Numbered from the stretch's first letter, positions 1-4,899 are shown. The stretch is 8,350 nucleotides of DNA from Candidatus Pacearchaeota archaeon CG10_big_fil_rev_8_21_14_0_10_30_48 (GCA_002763155.1 PFCU01000033.1:6451-14800), one strand, 5' to 3'. Notes: generated from the letters alone by a model not told the origin. Numbers and translations are program-made.

Positions 1-1
1 A

Positions 2-157
2 GCTGCAAGCGCTGCTAAAAAAGCTAGTGTTGAGAAGTTGGTTTTATTTCATTTAAGTCAGAGATACGAATTTAGGGAAAAGGATTTTTTGAAAGAGGCT
101 AAGAAAAAATTTAAGAATGTTCTCGTTGGTGAAGATTTGATGAGATTTGAAGTGTAA
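2..157 (+). CDS. rnz: Ribonuclease Z (tRNase Z), C-terminal fragment
   Basis: Partial gene cut by the window edge; about 51 C-terminal residues are visible, ending at TAA 155-157. RNase Z is the metallo-beta-lactamase-fold endonuclease that cuts pre-tRNA just after the discriminator base so that CCA can be added. What is seen: an Ala-rich helix, then LVLFHLSQRY, which matches the family's conserved late block with a metal-binding His (typically L-x-L-T-H-x-S-x-R-Y). A helix (FLKEAKKKFKNV) and the strand GEDLMRFEV follow, matching the usual end 'EA...F.nv..a.D.m..ev'. The catalytic HxHxDH motif lies outside the window and cannot be checked. A tRNA gene with a duplicated 3' end lies 370 bases downstream, which is relevant because this enzyme acts at exactly that sequence. 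Family assignment rests on the C-terminal motif only. Confidence 0.8.
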   Translation, partial: AASAAKKASVEKLVLFHLSQRYEFREKDFLKEAKKKFKNVLVGEDLMRFEV

Positions 158-164
158 TAATCTT

Positions 165-170
165 TTTAAA
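165..170 (+). promoter_or_regulatory. TATA box of the 95-aa gene
   Basis: TTTAAA centred about 24.5 bases before the ATG at 192. This is the archaeal TATA-to-start distance expected for a leaderless transcript, and no Shine-Dalgarno site is present. Confidence 0.6.
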
Positions 171-191
171 ACTGTAAGTTTAATATAAATT

Positions 192-479
192 ATGAGATTT
201 GAAGATGATTTTTATGAAAAATTTAATGGAGATGTGAGAACTTTGAATTCAAGCGAATTAACTTTATACGCTCATTATGGATTAAGATTTAATAGACATG
301 ATAAGAAAAGAGTAAATCTTACTTTTGAGGAAGCGGTGTTAAGGTTAGAAGAAATATTTAATCGACATGGATATTTGCCTTTTTTGGATAATTTTAGACC
401 GGGACTTCATGAAAAACCTGAAGGACCATTTCATCCTCCAAAAAATCCTCCTGTTTTCCGAGAGTGCATGAATTATTAA
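192..479 (+). CDS. Hypothetical protein, 95 aa
   Basis: Unrecognised soluble protein, rich in charged and aromatic residues, with no signal peptide or membrane segment. Residues about 1-60 look helical and contain FEEAVLRLEEIFNRHGYLPF, an amphipathic helix followed by a turn. The last 30 residues are Pro-rich (RPGLHEKPEGPFHPPKNPP) and probably extended. The ATG is supported by a TATA element at 165-170 at leaderless distance. The first 13 bases of the gene repeat bases 140-152 at the end of RNase Z, so both proteins carry an M-R-F-E peptide at the junction; this may be a local duplication. It lies between RNase Z and tRNA-Arg on the same strand. No function can be proposed. Confidence 0.65.
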   Translation: MRFEDDFYEKFNGDVRTLNSSELTLYAHYGLRFNRHDKKRVNLTFEEAVLRLEEIFNRHGYLPFLDNFRPGLHEKPEGPFHPPKNPPVFRECMNY

Positions 480-498
480 ATTTTGAATTGCATAATTT

Positions 499-504
499 TT
501 TAAA
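499..504 (+). promoter_or_regulatory. TATA box of tRNA-Arg
   Basis: TTTAAA centred 26.5 bases before the tRNA 5' end at 528. This spacing predicts transcription starting at or within a few bases of the mature 5' end. Confidence 0.6.
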
Positions 505-566
505 CTAATATTCTTTCTTGATTCTAAGGACTCGTAGCTCAGCCTGGATAGAGCACTAGCCTTCTA

Positions 567-641
567 AGTAAAAAGGACATGTCCTTCTTACGACATCTCC
601 TAAAGGAGGACAACCTTTGGTTGTCTCGTAAGATAGAAGAA
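567..641 (+). other. Archaeal tRNA intron at position 37/38 (BHB motif)
   Basis: 75-nt intron with a good bulge-helix-bulge junction. Exon CTTC (561-564) pairs with intron GAAG (636-639) to form the 4-bp central helix. The 3' bulge is A640-A641|A642 and the 5' bulge is T565-A566|A567, so cleavage is predicted after 566 and after 641. The outer helix is weak (about 569-570 with 634-635), making the motif slightly relaxed. The intron is strongly structured. It contains a 14-nt palindrome (573-586), a 7-bp helix CTTACGA/TCGTAAG (587-593 with 626-632), an inner CTCC/GGAG hairpin (597-608) and a 7-bp hairpin GACAACC/GGTTGTC (609-615 with 619-625). Much of it recurs at 745-792 downstream of the tRNA. 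Confidence 0.85.
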
Positions 642-654
642 AGCTAGGGGTCGC

Positions 655-677
655 AGGTTCAAATCCTGTCGGGTCCA
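655..677 (+). repeat. tRNA-Arg 3'-end repeat, copy 1 (within the gene)
   Basis: The last 23 bases of tRNA-Arg (most of the T arm, the acceptor 3' strand and the discriminator A) form the first member of an exact direct repeat. The second member is at 721-743, 66 bases downstream. Confidence 0.95.
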
Positions 678-720
678 TCACCTGATCGCTACGCGAATAT
701 CCTCACAAGCTCGGACATAC

Positions 721-743
721 AGGTTCAAATCCTGTCGGGTCCA
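721..743 (+). repeat. Duplicated tRNA-Arg 3' end, copy 2
   Basis: Exact 23-nt copy of 655-677. With the bases just upstream it can form a T-arm hairpin ACAGG/CCTGT around the TTCAAAT loop, and GGAC (712-717 region) can pair with the terminal GTCC. The result is a small acceptor/T-arm-like minihelix ending in the same discriminator A. There is no second D arm or anticodon arm, so this is not a second tRNA. The 43 bases between the copies (678-720) show no gene. Confidence 0.9.
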
Positions 744-744
744 T

Positions 745-809
745 GTAAAAAGAACCTTAGGTTCTTCTTACGACATCTCCTAATGGAGGACAGCTTCGCG
801 GTCTTATAG
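745..809 (+). repeat. Intron-like structured element downstream of tRNA-Arg
   Basis: Bases 764-792 match intron bases 584-612 with a single mismatch (29 positions, constant offset of 180), and GTAAAAAG at 745-752 matches 568-575. Between the matching blocks both copies have a palindrome of different sequence: AAGAACC/GGTTCTT (750-766) here against AAGGACATGTCCTT in the intron. The stem is therefore kept while its bases change. The terminal hairpin also differs (GAC.GC/GC.GTC around 789-803), and the outer CTTACGA helix is degraded here. It could be a dispersed palindromic element (REP/MITE-like) or a duplicated piece of the tRNA locus. Confidence 0.75.
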
Positions 810-851
810 GAAAATCAAAGAAAATAAAGAGGGACAGCTTCGCGGTCTTAT
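788..851 (+). repeat. 20-nt direct repeat before the cyclophilin gene (788-807 and 832-851)
   Basis: GGACAGCTTCGCGGTCTTAT occurs exactly at 788-807 and again at 832-851, only 8 bases before the cyclophilin ATG. Each copy can fold into a short GAC/GTC hairpin. Copy 1 ends in CTTATAGG (803-810), which lies about 26 bases before 833 and could act as a TATA element. In that case copy 2 would form most of the cyclophilin 5' leader. The promoter reading is inference. Confidence 0.7.
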
Positions 852-858
852 TAAAAAA

Positions 859-1431
859 ATGGAAAACAAAAAAATATTAAATAAAAAAACGATATATTTA
901 ATAATTGGAATCTTGATTGTAATTATAGCAGGTTACTTGTTGATAGGAGAAAACACACAAGGAAAAATGGGAAAAGTAAAATTAGAAACAAACAAAGGAG
1001 ATATTGTTATTGAACTTTATGATGAAATGCCGATAACTTCTGGAAATTTTAAATCATTAGTTGAAAAAGGAACTTATGATGGAGTTGTCTTTCATAGAGT
1101 CATTGAGGGATTTATGATTCAGGGAGGAGATCCTACTGGAACCGGTTATGGAGATCCAAATATTCCTAATATTAAAGACGAATTTACTAAAACAGATTTA
1201 GATAAAAATAATCGTGGGACAATTTCAATGGCGAATGCAGGACCGAATACAGGTAGCAGTCAATTTTTTATTAATTTAGTAGATAATAATTTTCTTGATG
1301 GGAAACATCCGGTTTTTGGAAAAGTTGTTGAGGGAATGGATATTGTTGATGATATTTCAAAAGTTGCAACAGATGTAAATGATAAACCTTTAGAAAAAGT
1401 TGCAATTTTGAAAGCGAGTTTAATTAATTGA
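859..1431 (+). CDS. Membrane-anchored cyclophilin-type peptidyl-prolyl isomerase
   Basis: 190 aa. It catalyses cis-trans isomerisation of Xaa-Pro bonds, and here it should act on the outer face of the cell membrane. Residues 1-10 are Lys/Asn-rich and about 12-29 form one hydrophobic helix (IYLIIGILIVIIAGYLLIG) with no clear cleavage site, so a signal anchor is likely. The cyclophilin fold fills 38-189: TNKGDIVIELY, the catalytic block FHRVIEGFMIQGGDP with Arg80 equivalent to CypA Arg55, Gln135 in SSQFFI, and LDGKHPVFGKV. The CypA Trp121 position is Phe145, typical of prokaryotic forms with weak cyclosporin binding. The single-domain length is normal plus anchor. No Shine-Dalgarno site or TTTAAA box is present; the leader instead consists of a repeat shared with the tRNA-Arg trailer. 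It ends in a 12-base convergent overlap with the DUF445 gene. Confidence 0.92.
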   Translation: MENKKILNKKTIYLIIGILIVIIAGYLLIGENTQGKMGKVKLETNKGDIVIELYDEMPITSGNFKSLVEKGTYDGVVFHRVIEGFMIQGGDPTGTGYGDPNIPNIKDEFTKTDLDKNNRGTISMANAGPNTGSSQFFINLVDNNFLDGKHPVFGKVVEGMDIVDDISKVATDVNDKPLEKVAILKASLIN

Positions 1432-1827
1432 GAGAATTAACGCTTGAATTAATCCGATGATAAATCCGAGAACAGCTCCGGAAGTTTCTATAAATCTGAG
1501 TTCTTTTTTTGCGACTTGTTTTATTATTCTTTCTATTTCTTTGTTATCTGTTTCATTGACTTTTTCAGATATTTCTTTTTTCAGATAATTAATTATTTGA
1601 TTGCCGATGAAGGGGATTTTTGTTAGACTTTCTATTTTTTTTGGCAAAAAGTTTAAACTCGCTTCGGCGATTTTTTCAGCGAGTATTTTTTTTCTTTTAG
1701 GTATTACTCCTTGAATTCCTAGAATTGGTTTATTCGGGCGAAATAGGAAATTAATTGCTATTAGATTAGTGAGCCAGCCGATGAGCGCGCCAGTTATTGG
1801 TAATACAATGAAAGGGTTTAATTCCAT
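1420..1827 (-). CDS. DUF445-family membrane protein, short form
   Basis: 135 aa. N-terminal block ITGALIGWLTNLIAINFLFRP is the DUF445 signature within a membrane helix (about 6-28). GVIPKRKKILAEKIAEA follows, then a charged helical middle (35-105). The conserved end is ELRFIETSGAVLGFIIGLIQ in a second membrane helix (about 112-133). Both signature ends are present, so this is a compact complete form rather than a fragment, although many relatives are longer. The family (Bacillus YheB relatives) has no established biochemical role. The ATG is supported by a TATA element at 1848-1855, giving a leaderless transcript. That element also serves the divergent tRNA-Cys. The 3' end overlaps the convergent cyclophilin gene. 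Confidence 0.85.
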   Translation of the reverse strand: MELNPFIVLPITGALIGWLTNLIAINFLFRPNKPILGIQGVIPKRKKILAEKIAEASLNFLPKKIESLTKIPFIGNQIINYLKKEISEKVNETDNKEIERIIKQVAKKELRFIETSGAVLGFIIGLIQALILSIN

Positions 1828-1847
1828 ATAGAACTCAATGCAAATAC

Positions 1848-1855
1848 ATTTAAAA
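1848..1855. promoter_or_regulatory. Shared bidirectional TATA element (DUF445 / tRNA-Cys)
   Basis: ATTTAAAA contains the palindrome TTTAAA, centred 29.5 bases before the tRNA-Cys 5' end and 24.5 bases before the DUF445 ATG on the other strand. No second TATA-like site is apparent in the 53 bases between the genes, so one TBP site may drive both directions. Confidence 0.55.
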
Positions 1856-1880
1856 GTTCTATGTTTATCTTATTATTATT

Positions 1881-1953
1881 GCGAGGATGGCACAGCGGCT
1901 ACTGCGTTCGCCTGCAGAGCGAATTTTCCCGGGTTCGAGTCCCGGTCCTCGCT
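1881..1953 (+). tRNA. tRNA-Cys (anticodon GCA)
   Basis: Acceptor 1881-1887 pairs with 1946-1952 (GCGAGGA/TCCTCGC) and the discriminator is T1953. U73 is the expected Cys identity base. The D arm is GCAC...CTGC, with three pairs and one C-C mismatch, and G18-G19 are present. Anticodon stem TTCGC/GCGAA encloses loop CTGCAGA, with anticodon GCA at 1914-1916. The variable loop is five bases. T stem CCGGG/CCCGG encloses TTCGAGT. There is no intron and no encoded CCA. Unlike the other two tRNAs here, no copy of its 3' end follows. Confidence 0.95.
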
Positions 1954-2012
1954 TTTGAATTGTGGAGAGGGGAAATTTTAAAAAAGTGTACTAGGTAAAT
2001 TTTTTACAAAAA

Positions 2013-2018
2013 TTTAAA
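2013..2018 (+). promoter_or_regulatory. TATA box of glyS
   Basis: TTTAAA centred 26.5 bases before the ATG at 2042. This fixes the long-form start of GlyRS and implies a leaderless message. Confidence 0.65.
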
Positions 2019-2041
2019 AACCAGATGTAGTTACTAAATCT

Positions 2042-3715
2042 ATGTATATTGCTCGGCAGAACATTAACGGCAAAGATTACTTTTACATTCGGAAATCTGT
2101 GCGTAAGGGAGAGAAAGTGATTTCGCAGAATGTTGCTTATGGTGGAAAAACTAGGGAAGAGGCAGAAAGAAAAATGGCTGAAATAGAGAAGAAACTAGTA
2201 GTTGAAAAGAAAACCGAAGGAAAATTCTTGGAAGATAAATCTTTAGAAAAAACAAATTTGACAATTGAAGAGCTCGCGACTTTTTGTAAGGCGAAAGGGT
2301 TTGTTTTCAGAAGCAGTGATATTTATGGAGGTTTAGCAGGATTTTGGGACTTTGGTCCGTTAGGTGTTGAACTTTTTAATAATATCAAAAAAGACTGGTG
2401 GAATTTTTTTGTAAGGAAAAGAGAAAATATGGTCGGTATGGAAGGAAGCATAATTAGTCACCCTTTAACTTGGAAAGTGTCTGGACATTTAGAAAACTTT
2501 AGCGATGTTTCTGTCGTTTGTAAAAAATGTGGGAAAGCAAATAAAATAGATAAATCAGAAATTGGAAAAGTAAAATGCGACGATTGTTCAGGAGAATATG
2601 AGGTTAAAGGAGAATTTAATTTAATGTTTAAAACTTCTATTGGAGCTTTAAATCCAGTTGATGCTTATCTTCGAGGAGAAACAGCACAAGGAATGTTTTT
2701 AGATTTTAAAAATATCATTCAAACTTCAAGAATGCAATTGCCTTTTGGAATTGCGCAAATAGGAAGATGTTTTAGAAATGAAATTGCTCCGAGAGATTTT
2801 TTATTTAGAAGCCGAGAATTCCATATTGGAGAATTTGAATTTTTTATTCATCCTAATGAAGAGAAATGTAGTTTATTGGATGAAAATCATAAAAAATTAA
2901 AAATGCAATTTCTCGACGAAGAAACTCAGAAAAATAATAAAACTGATTTGAAAAATGTAACAATTGGAGATATTTTGAAACAAAAGCGTTTAGGAGAATG
3001 GCATGCTTATTGGTTAGCCGAGCAAATAAATTGGTTTAATTCTTTAAATTTGACAGAAATAAAAATAAGAGAACATACTAAAGATGAACTTTCACATTAT
3101 TCTTCTGCGACTTTTGATATTGATTATGAATATCCTTTTGGTTCTAAGGAAGTTGCAGGAAATGCAAATAGGGGGCAATATGATTTGACACAACATCAAA
3201 ATGCCTCGAAGGAAAAAATGGAAATTTTTGATGAAGCTACAAAAACTAAAATTATTCCTCGAGTTATCGAACCTACTTTTGGAATGGAAAGAGTTTTCCT
3301 CGCTGTTTTGACAAAGGCTTATAATTATTCCAAAGATAGAGAAAATGTTGTTTTAAAAATTCCTGCGAAACTTGCTCCGGTTAAAGCAGCTATTTTTCCA
3401 ATAATCAAAAATCCAGAATATGAAGAAATTTGTAAAAAAGTATTTGATGAATTAAACGAAGAGTGGAATGTTTCTTATGATAAAAGTGGAAGTATTGGAA
3501 AAAGGTACGCAAGGAATGATGAAATTGGAACGCCGATGTGTATTACTATCGACGATAAAACTAAAGAAGATCAAAGCGTAACTATTCGAGATAGAGATAC
3601 AACTCAACAAGTGAGAGTGAAAATTAAGGATTTGAAAGAAGTTGTTTCCAAAGTTGTTTCTGGAAAAAATTTATTGGACTTTGGGAAAGTTGTTAAGACT
3701 AGAGTAAAAGAATAA
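2042..3715 (+). CDS. glyS: Glycyl-tRNA synthetase, alpha2 (class IIa) type, with N-terminal extension
   Basis: 557 aa. It charges tRNA-Gly with glycine using ATP, in the cytosol. The core starts near residue 72 (TIEELATFCKAKGFVFRSSDIYGG) and continues with GFWDFGPLG and motif 1 to about 140. A zinc-knuckle insert has C160/C163 and C179/C182. Motif 2 is FRNEIAPRDFLFRSREF (244-260). An insertion domain follows, and motif 3 is PTFGMERVFLAV (411-422). The anticodon-binding domain is near 440-545, with GSIGKRYARNDEIGTP. Domain order and motifs are those of the dimeric archaeal/eukaryotic/Thermus-type enzyme. Residues 1-68 are odd: MYIARQNINGKDYFYIRKS followed by a Lys/Glu helix (37-60), a small beta-hairpin-plus-helix module not part of normal GlyRS. 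The start is supported by the TATA box at 2013-2018, so the extension is probably real. Confidence 0.95.
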   Translation: MYIARQNINGKDYFYIRKSVRKGEKVISQNVAYGGKTREEAERKMAEIEKKLVVEKKTEGKFLEDKSLEKTNLTIEELATFCKAKGFVFRSSDIYGGLAGFWDFGPLGVELFNNIKKDWWNFFVRKRENMVGMEGSIISHPLTWKVSGHLENFSDVSVVCKKCGKANKIDKSEIGKVKCDDCSGEYEVKGEFNLMFKTSIGALNPVDAYLRGETAQGMFLDFKNIIQTSRMQLPFGIAQIGRCFRNEIAPRDFLFRSREFHIGEFEFFIHPNEEKCSLLDENHKKLKMQFLDEETQKNNKTDLKNVTIGDILKQKRLGEWHAYWLAEQINWFNSLNLTEIKIREHTKDELSHYSSATFDIDYEYPFGSKEVAGNANRGQYDLTQHQNASKEKMEIFDEATKTKIIPRVIEPTFGMERVFLAVLTKAYNYSKDRENVVLKIPAKLAPVKAAIFPIIKNPEYEEICKKVFDELNEEWNVSYDKSGSIGKRYARNDEIGTPMCITIDDKTKEDQSVTIRDRDTTQQVRVKIKDLKEVVSKVVSGKNLLDFGKVVKTRVKE

Positions 3716-3747
3716 ATGAAAAAATAAATAAAATTAAATTAAACAAA

Positions 3748-3948
3748 TTATCTTTTCTTTTTCTTCGCAACAGGCTTCATTTGATGTTCACTACACCTTC
3801 CACAATTCTTACATGAGAGTGCATGAAGTAGTAATAAAACCGCTACTATTGTTACAATCCATGGTGAATAAGCTGTTGCCCACCATGCAAATACAAGGAT
3901 TAAAACTCCGAGGATAATTTCCGTCCACTTACAATTACAATTAAACAT
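3748..3948 (-). CDS. Small Cys-rich two-helix membrane protein, 66 aa
   Basis: Unrecognised small membrane protein. Two hydrophobic helices (about 10-26 and 29-45) are joined by a tight Tyr-Ser-Pro-Trp turn. A C-N-C pair (Cys4, Cys6) precedes the first helix. A C-x2-C-x2-C cluster (Cys46, 49, 52) follows the second. With an even number of helices both Cys clusters would face the same side and could together bind a metal (inference). The C-terminus is basic (MKPVAKKKKR). The start is firm: the message has a strong Shine-Dalgarno site GGAGGTG ending a few bases before ATG 3948, with a TATA element (about 3984-3996) further up. It is convergent with GlyRS. Confidence 0.8.
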   Translation of the reverse strand: MFNCNCKWTEIILGVLILVFAWWATAYSPWIVTIVAVLLLLHALSCKNCGRCSEHQMKPVAKKKKR

Positions 3949-3983
3949 TTGACACCTCCTTTTATTTTTATTTTAAGCGCTTG

Positions 3984-3996
3984 GTATATTTAAAAC
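3984..3996 (-). promoter_or_regulatory. TATA box plus Shine-Dalgarno leader of the 66-aa membrane protein
   Basis: On the minus strand TTTTAAATATACC lies about 40 bases before the ATG. This predicts a leader of about 15 bases that carries AAAAGGAGGTG. The gene thus differs from the leaderless housekeeping genes around it. Confidence 0.55.
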
Positions 3997-4039
3997 TATT
4001 GATAAAATTAAAAAAGAAATTAAAAATTATTTGAATGAA

Positions 4040-4081
4040 TTACTTTTTCTTTGCAGCCTTTTTTTTCTTTGCTTTTGCCAT
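4040..4081 (-). CDS. 13-residue Lys/Ala micropeptide with a strong ribosome site
   Basis: A very short open frame reading MAKAKKKKAAKKK, then TAA. I list it because the initiation signals are excellent: AAAAAAGGAGG sits 8 bases before the ATG on the minus strand. An upstream TTAAAC-type TATA element (near 4128-4135) would start the transcript about 24 bases before the ATG. Eight of 13 residues are Lys, resembling the basic tails of archaeal DNA- or RNA-binding proteins and the C-terminus of the neighbouring 66-aa protein. It could be a genuine basic peptide, a leader peptide, or the stub left by truncation of a longer Lys-rich protein. No downstream gene in the same direction is close enough (next start 3948) for classical attenuation to be obvious. 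Confidence 0.45.
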   Translation of the reverse strand: MAKAKKKKAAKKK

Positions 4082-4218
4082 TTTATAAGCCTCCTTTTTT
4101 ATGACTAATACTCACTAAGATAATATGTTTAAGAAATAATTTTTGCTTCTTTATTTATTATAAGGCGAACTTGTATTTAAACTTATCTGATTTTTGTTAA
4201 AATTGGGCTTAAAAAAAT

Positions 4219-4241
4219 AATAGTTTACATGATAAACTATT
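4219..4241. promoter_or_regulatory. 9-bp inverted repeat upstream of the 79-aa gene / HIT operon
   Basis: AATAGTTTA (4219-4227) and TAAACTATT (4233-4241) form a perfect inverted repeat with a 5-base centre, ending about 23 bases before the TATA-like element at 4264-4270. It is suitably placed for an activator or BRE-proximal operator, or could be a hairpin. The function is unknown. Confidence 0.4.
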
Positions 4242-4263
4242 AGATTAATTAAGTATAGAAATA

Positions 4264-4270
4264 GTTAAAA
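4264..4270 (+). promoter_or_regulatory. TATA box of the 79-aa gene / HIT operon
   Basis: GTTAAAA is centred about 26.5 bases before the ATG at 4293, consistent with a leaderless operon transcript. Confidence 0.5.
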
Positions 4271-4292
4271 ACTTTTTAATCTTTTATTTTTT

Positions 4293-4532
4293 ATGTACAA
4301 TTTATTTGGAATAGTTAAACAATTTATATTTGGTTTTGAAGAATCTTCAGAAGAAAAAACTGAAAATTGTATTCGAGAAGAAAGACGACGAAGAATACAA
4401 GAATTTTTGAAAGAAGAACGTAGAAATTTAAACGAGAGGGTTATTTATAGAGAAGCTATATCTGGACATTATTTTAGAGACGATTTATCTTTGGGTTCCT
4501 ATAAACCTGTTTCTTTGAGGGATAAAATTTAG
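4293..4532 (+). CDS. Hypothetical charged protein, 79 aa
   Basis: Unrecognised. An amphipathic N-terminal stretch (MYNLFGIVKQFIFGF) is followed by an acidic patch (EESSEEKTE), then a strongly basic helix of Arg/Glu residues (about 27-52). A short tail (SGHYFRDDLSLGSYKPVSL) ends the protein. There is no membrane helix of full length; the N-terminus could associate with membrane. The start is supported by the TATA box at 4264-4270. Its stop is three bases before the HIT gene ATG, so the two are almost certainly co-transcribed. The tail resembles, weakly, the end of the 50-aa protein encoded at 4938-5090 (Y-R-E followed by S-G-x-Y and a Y-x-P), possibly by chance. Confidence 0.7.
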   Translation: MYNLFGIVKQFIFGFEESSEEKTENCIREERRRRIQEFLKEERRNLNERVIYREAISGHYFRDDLSLGSYKPVSLRDKI

Positions 4533-4535
4533 ATT

Positions 4536-4892
4536 ATGGAAGAGAATTGTATTTTTTGTAAGATAGTTAATAAGGAAATTCCTGTGAAAATGATTTATGA
4601 AAATGATAATTTTGTTGCTTTTCCCGACGTGGCACCTCAAATTAAAGGGCATTGTTTAATTGTTTCAAAAAAACATTTTGTTAATTCTTTAGACATACCT
4701 GCGACTTTAGGTAATGAATTAATTGGGGCAATTAAATCTATTTTTGAGTTGAAAGTTAAAGAGGATAAATCTATCGAGGGTTTTAATATTGTTCAAAATA
4801 ATTTTCCTGTTGCAGGACAAATTGTTATGCATGCACATTGGCATTTTTTGCCTAGAAGAAAAGACGATGGAAAACATTTAAGATTGGAATAG
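4536..4892 (+). CDS. HIT-family (histidine triad) nucleotide-binding protein
   Basis: 118 aa, full length for an Hint/HIT hydrolase. Such proteins hydrolyse nucleoside phosphoramidates or dinucleotide-type substrates as homodimers. C5-x2-C8 in NCIFCKI is the usual N-terminal zinc half-site. FVAFPDVAPQIKGHCLIVSKKH (26-47) is the family core. The triad is H99-A-H101-W-H103-F-L, with H101 expected as the nucleophile. FNIVQNNFPVAGQIVMH matches the Gln/Asn-rich stretch before the triad. It is translated from the same message as the preceding 79-aa gene, with a three-base gap and no strong Shine-Dalgarno site. A strong hairpin terminator follows. Which HIT branch and substrate cannot be told from sequence. 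Confidence 0.93.
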   Translation: MEENCIFCKIVNKEIPVKMIYENDNFVAFPDVAPQIKGHCLIVSKKHFVNSLDIPATLGNELIGAIKSIFELKVKEDKSIEGFNIVQNNFPVAGQIVMHAHWHFLPRRKDDGKHLRLE

Positions 4893-4899
4893 AATTAGA

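Larger units (their letters stand above)
528..677 (+). tRNA. tRNA-Arg (anticodon TCT), intron-containing
   Basis: Acceptor 528-534 pairs with 670-676 (7 bp, one G-U), with discriminator A677. The D arm starts at 537 with GCTC, the D loop keeps the G18-G19 pair, and GAGC closes it. Anticodon stem 556-560 pairs with 643-647. The loop is 561-566 plus A642, with anticodon TCT at 563-565, which reads AGA/AGG as Arg. The variable loop is five bases. T stem 653-657 pairs with 665-669, with a normal TTCAAAT loop. The gene is interrupted after position 37 by a 75-nt intron (567-641). No CCA is encoded; bases after the discriminator are TCA. A 23-nt copy of its 3' end follows at 721-743. AGA/AGG are probably common Arg codons in this AT-rich genome, so correct splicing would be essential (inference). 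Confidence 0.95.

Noticed and set aside
655..743. attL/attR of an integrated element at tRNA-Arg
   Set aside because: Only 43 bases separate the copies and no integrase fragment is visible. Kept only as an alternative explanation for the duplicated tail.
721..743. Second tRNA gene after tRNA-Arg
   Set aside because: Only the T arm and acceptor 3' strand are present; no D or anticodon arm can be drawn.
1420..1827. DUF445 gene as a truncated pseudogene
   Set aside because: Both conserved ends (GALIGWLTN and IE...GxxLGFIIGLIQ) and a good promoter are present, so a short intact form is more likely.
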